A stretch of DNA of 64,000 bases, from positions 1-64,000 of the forward strand of contig CAMTMX010000001.1 in NCBI GenBank assembly GCA_947073495.1, given 5' to 3'. A program made the translations under genes and the position numbers. The DNA is from an uncultured Porphyromonadaceae bacterium. Lineage in GTDB: Bacteria; Bacteroidota; Bacteroidia; Bacteroidales; Muribaculaceae. The notes under the pieces were generated by a model, which saw only the letters and a program-made list of their open reading frames with translations, made no database searches and had not been told where the DNA came from. The first letter of the stretch is position 1, and each line of letters starts with the position of its first letter. Positions 62,242 through 64,000 of the stretch are shown one piece after another.

Positions 62242-63282
62242 TCATCTTTTTTGTAAAAGTGCTTTGAATTTCCTGAACATTTTTATCAATCTATATCCGG
62301 AATCATTACAAAATCCAATTATGCCTCCAGCGAATGAGTAACCCTTCAGGCAACATTGCAAATGAATCCTTTCCAAGATATTAAATCGTTTTTCAAGTCT
62401 GACCTTATCATACCAATCACCATATCGATTGTAAAACTCACGGTGACTCAGCCTATGCGACTTCAATAATCTATATAGCAATCTGACTACTTTTGCATCC
62501 AGGGCATCTTTCTGAAATTCAGTTGCATTTATCTTTAACCCGGTAATAAATGGGACAAGCACCGCACATTGCTTCTCCATTGTCTCGTCTTTAAGAGAGA
62601 TCAAGGAGTTGTTCCTGATTCTGTATTTATAAAACGTTTGATCTAAAATATGGATTTTAGGTTGTTTCATCAATATCTGAAACAATGCCACCTCATCTTC
62701 ACAATAGCTCGCCTCCACAGGAAATCTGACATCTTTCAAAAGAGATCTCCGAATCATCTTATTCCACAATGCACCATGCATTGTTTTTCGTGACAATCCA
62801 CAGATTCGTGCAAAAAGCTCGTCTGCGCCAATTTCCCCATTCCCTTGATCATAAACCTTGGAACCAATCCCTTTTCCAAATATCTCATATCCGCATACAA
62901 CGATATCGGAAGCATAATCCCTGCCTGCCGAATACATCAACTCATAGGCATTCCTATCAACCATATCGTCTGCATCACAAAATATAATCCATTCTCCAGC
63001 TGACGCAGAGACACCTTCCGACCGTGAAAATGCAACACCCCGGTTTTTAGAATGTCTTATTATTTTTATCCTTTCAAATTTATCGGGATATCTACTTACA
63101 GCTTCATTCAGCCGATCAATACTTTTATCGGATGAGCAATCGTCTATAAATATAAATTCAATATTTTCCAATGACTGTCCCAAAAGAGAATTAACGCAAT
63201 CTCCTATGTAATCCTCACAATTATAGATTGGAGTGATTACAGATAAAAGAGGGTTGCAAAATTCGTCTTTATGATTAGACAT
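62242..63282 (-). CDS. GT2-family glycosyltransferase
   Basis: 346 residues of a GT-A fold. PLLSVITPIYNCEDYIGDCV is the N-terminal strand. IEFIFIDDCSSDKSIDRL and WIIFCDADDMVDRNAY contain the metal and donor-binding aspartates. The end is basic and helical. It would transfer a sugar onto the lipid-linked intermediate. It is 12 bases from the CpsB-type gene and 27 bases from the flippase gene. Confidence 0.88.
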   Translation of the reverse strand: MSNHKDEFCNPLLSVITPIYNCEDYIGDCVNSLLGQSLENIEFIFIDDCSSDKSIDRLNEAVSRYPDKFERIKIIRHSKNRGVAFSRSEGVSASAGEWIIFCDADDMVDRNAYELMYSAGRDYASDIVVCGYEIFGKGIGSKVYDQGNGEIGADELFARICGLSRKTMHGALWNKMIRRSLLKDVRFPVEASYCEDEVALFQILMKQPKIHILDQTFYKYRIRNNSLISLKDETMEKQCAVLVPFITGLKINATEFQKDALDAKVVRLLYRLLKSHRLSHREFYNRYGDWYDKVRLEKRFNILERIHLQCCLKGYSFAGGIIGFCNDSGYRLIKMFRKFKALLQKR

Positions 63283-63294
63283 GCGGGATAATCA

Positions 63295-64000
63295 TTAAAA
63301 TTTGGTCCGGGAACCTATATCTATTATTTGTTGAACATATGATTTTTTTCTGGGAGAGAGAGTTATGTTTGCGGTGATGTGGTCGAGGCGGTGGACGTCG
63401 CTGCCGGTCATGTCGATCATCCCTTTTGACAGTAGCCACTCGGCTTTCTTACGTGCTGTCTCTCCGTATCCACCCACCAAAGAAACAAAATTCATTTGGA
63501 AAAGAACTCCTTTTTCTTTCAACTTGAAATAGTCTTTTTCATCCATATATCTATATCTCTCGGGATGAGCCAATACAGGGAAATAACCGATTCCCTTAAT
63601 CCTGTCGAGTATCTCATCCATACCCATCGGGGGAGTATAATAGGAAGTCTCTACAAGCAAATGATTGCCATCTTCTCCGATGGGCAAAAAATCATTGGAT
63701 GCGAGACGCTCCTCAAAAAGACTGTCGAGCATGTTTTCAGATGCAAGCCTGATGTCTAACGAGCCCGTCCAATTATTTTTGAGTTCCTCGAAGCGTTGAC
63801 GTAAACCATCTGTAGTGTTCGGATAATCCTCCATGATATGGGGGGTCAGCCATACTTTTTTTAAACCAAGAGCTTCGTATGCATTCAAGACCTTAATGGA
63901 CTCATCCATGGTTTTAACACCATCGTCAACACCGGGTAAGATATGGGAATGCCAATCGGTATATCCACTGAAAATACCTGATTCTTTAAGGGATTTCGTT
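63295..64000 (-). CDS. CpsB/YwqE-type tyrosine-protein phosphatase, partial at right edge
   Basis: The frame continues to the window end without a stop. It reads, before the ATG at 63909, TDWHSHILPGVDDGVKT, which is the conserved N-terminal metal motif (HSH, DDG) of PHP-type phosphatases that act on bacterial tyrosine kinases of capsule synthesis. It continues LTPHIMEDYPNT, VLAHPERYRYMD and MTGSDVHRLD. The ATG at 63909 is therefore not the true start. At least 235 residues are in view; the family has about 250. It regulates polymer export and is the most upstream gene of the capsule run seen here. Confidence 0.9.
   Translation of the reverse strand, partial: TKSLKESGIFSGYTDWHSHILPGVDDGVKTMDESIKVLNAYEALGLKKVWLTPHIMEDYPNTTDGLRQRFEELKNNWTGSLDIRLASENMLDSLFEERLASNDFLPIGEDGNHLLVETSYYTPPMGMDEILDRIKGIGYFPVLAHPERYRYMDEKDYFKLKEKGVLFQMNFVSLVGGYGETARKKAEWLLSKGMIDMTGSDVHRLDHITANITLSPRKKSYVQQIIDIGSRTKF

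Noticed and set aside
63295..63909. A complete short CpsB-like gene starting at 63909
   Set aside because: The reading frame and the metal motif WHSHILPGVDDG continue upstream to the window edge, so the gene is cut by the end of the window.

Overview
The window looks like a chromosomal segment of a gut-type Bacteroidales bacterium, most probably Muribaculaceae or a close relative. The evidence is Bacteroidetes-style promoters (TAnnTTTG -7 boxes), a MurF-alanine racemase fusion, a class III fructose-1,6-bisphosphatase, DUF4831 and DUF1573 exported proteins, a fimbrillin/DUF4906-like lipoprotein and an AAA-ATPase-like/PD-(D/E)XK protein. The genus cannot be fixed from sequence alone. Housekeeping genes alternate with accessory segments.

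Layout. 1-1 kb: a small lipoprotein gene between two inverted copies of a ~130 bp MITE-like element. 1-10 kb: an SDR, a frameshifted fbp, prfB (converging on fbp across a perfect 68 bp palindrome), an acyl-CoA ligase, the GTPase MeaB and two DUF1573 proteins. 10-16 kb: a plus-strand run of a GNAT acyltransferase, a LegB-like dehydratase/epimerase, an ATP-grasp enzyme, a CMP-sugar synthetase and recQ, most of which overlap. 15.9-19.7 kb: tRNA-Pro and tRNA-Ser, a GH108-like muramidase whose 3' end runs into tRNA-Pro, a PHP phosphatase and a secreted thioredoxin-fold protein. 19.8-22 kb: a tandem pair of RhuM-like proteins with a phospholipase-D-like C-terminal motif, one carrying an early stop and the other a damaged promoter, with a gene remnant between them. 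22-29 kb: secreted alpha-galactosidase, S41 protease, alpha/beta hydrolase and the AAA/nuclease protein. 29-35 kb: a truncated TolC-like gene, trkA-trkH, a DMT exporter and a GH18 enzyme. 35-38.7 kb: a large fimbrillin-like lipoprotein, then a chain of hairpins ending in a terminator, then a 24-27 bp minisatellite. 38.7-52 kb: mainly housekeeping (glycosyltransferase, mtaB, surE, murF-alr, xseB, xseA, DUF4831, nnrD/E, UDP-sugar epimerase, class II aldolase) with a likely structured RNA upstream of murF-alr. 52-64 kb: a capsule/exopolysaccharide locus running off the right edge.

How the genes fit together. The right-hand locus has the parts of a Wzx/Wzy polysaccharide system: flippase, EpsG-type polymerase, several glycosyltransferases and a CpsB-type phosphatase. 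It also has a tightly coupled amino-sugar cassette (DegT aminotransferase, ATP-grasp ligase, second PLP enzyme, GNAT). A UDP-uronate-type epimerase sits just upstream. The 10-13.7 kb cassette probably makes a CMP-activated sugar or an amino-acylated sugar, but no NeuB-type synthase is present.

Non-coding repeats stand out. Three copies of a ~140-170 bp MITE lie at 24.5, 29.4 and 34.8 kb, and one of them supplies the stop codon of a protease gene. There is also a second palindromic repeat family at 42.4 and 45.3 kb. No CRISPR array, complete insertion sequence, integrase or reverse transcriptase was seen.
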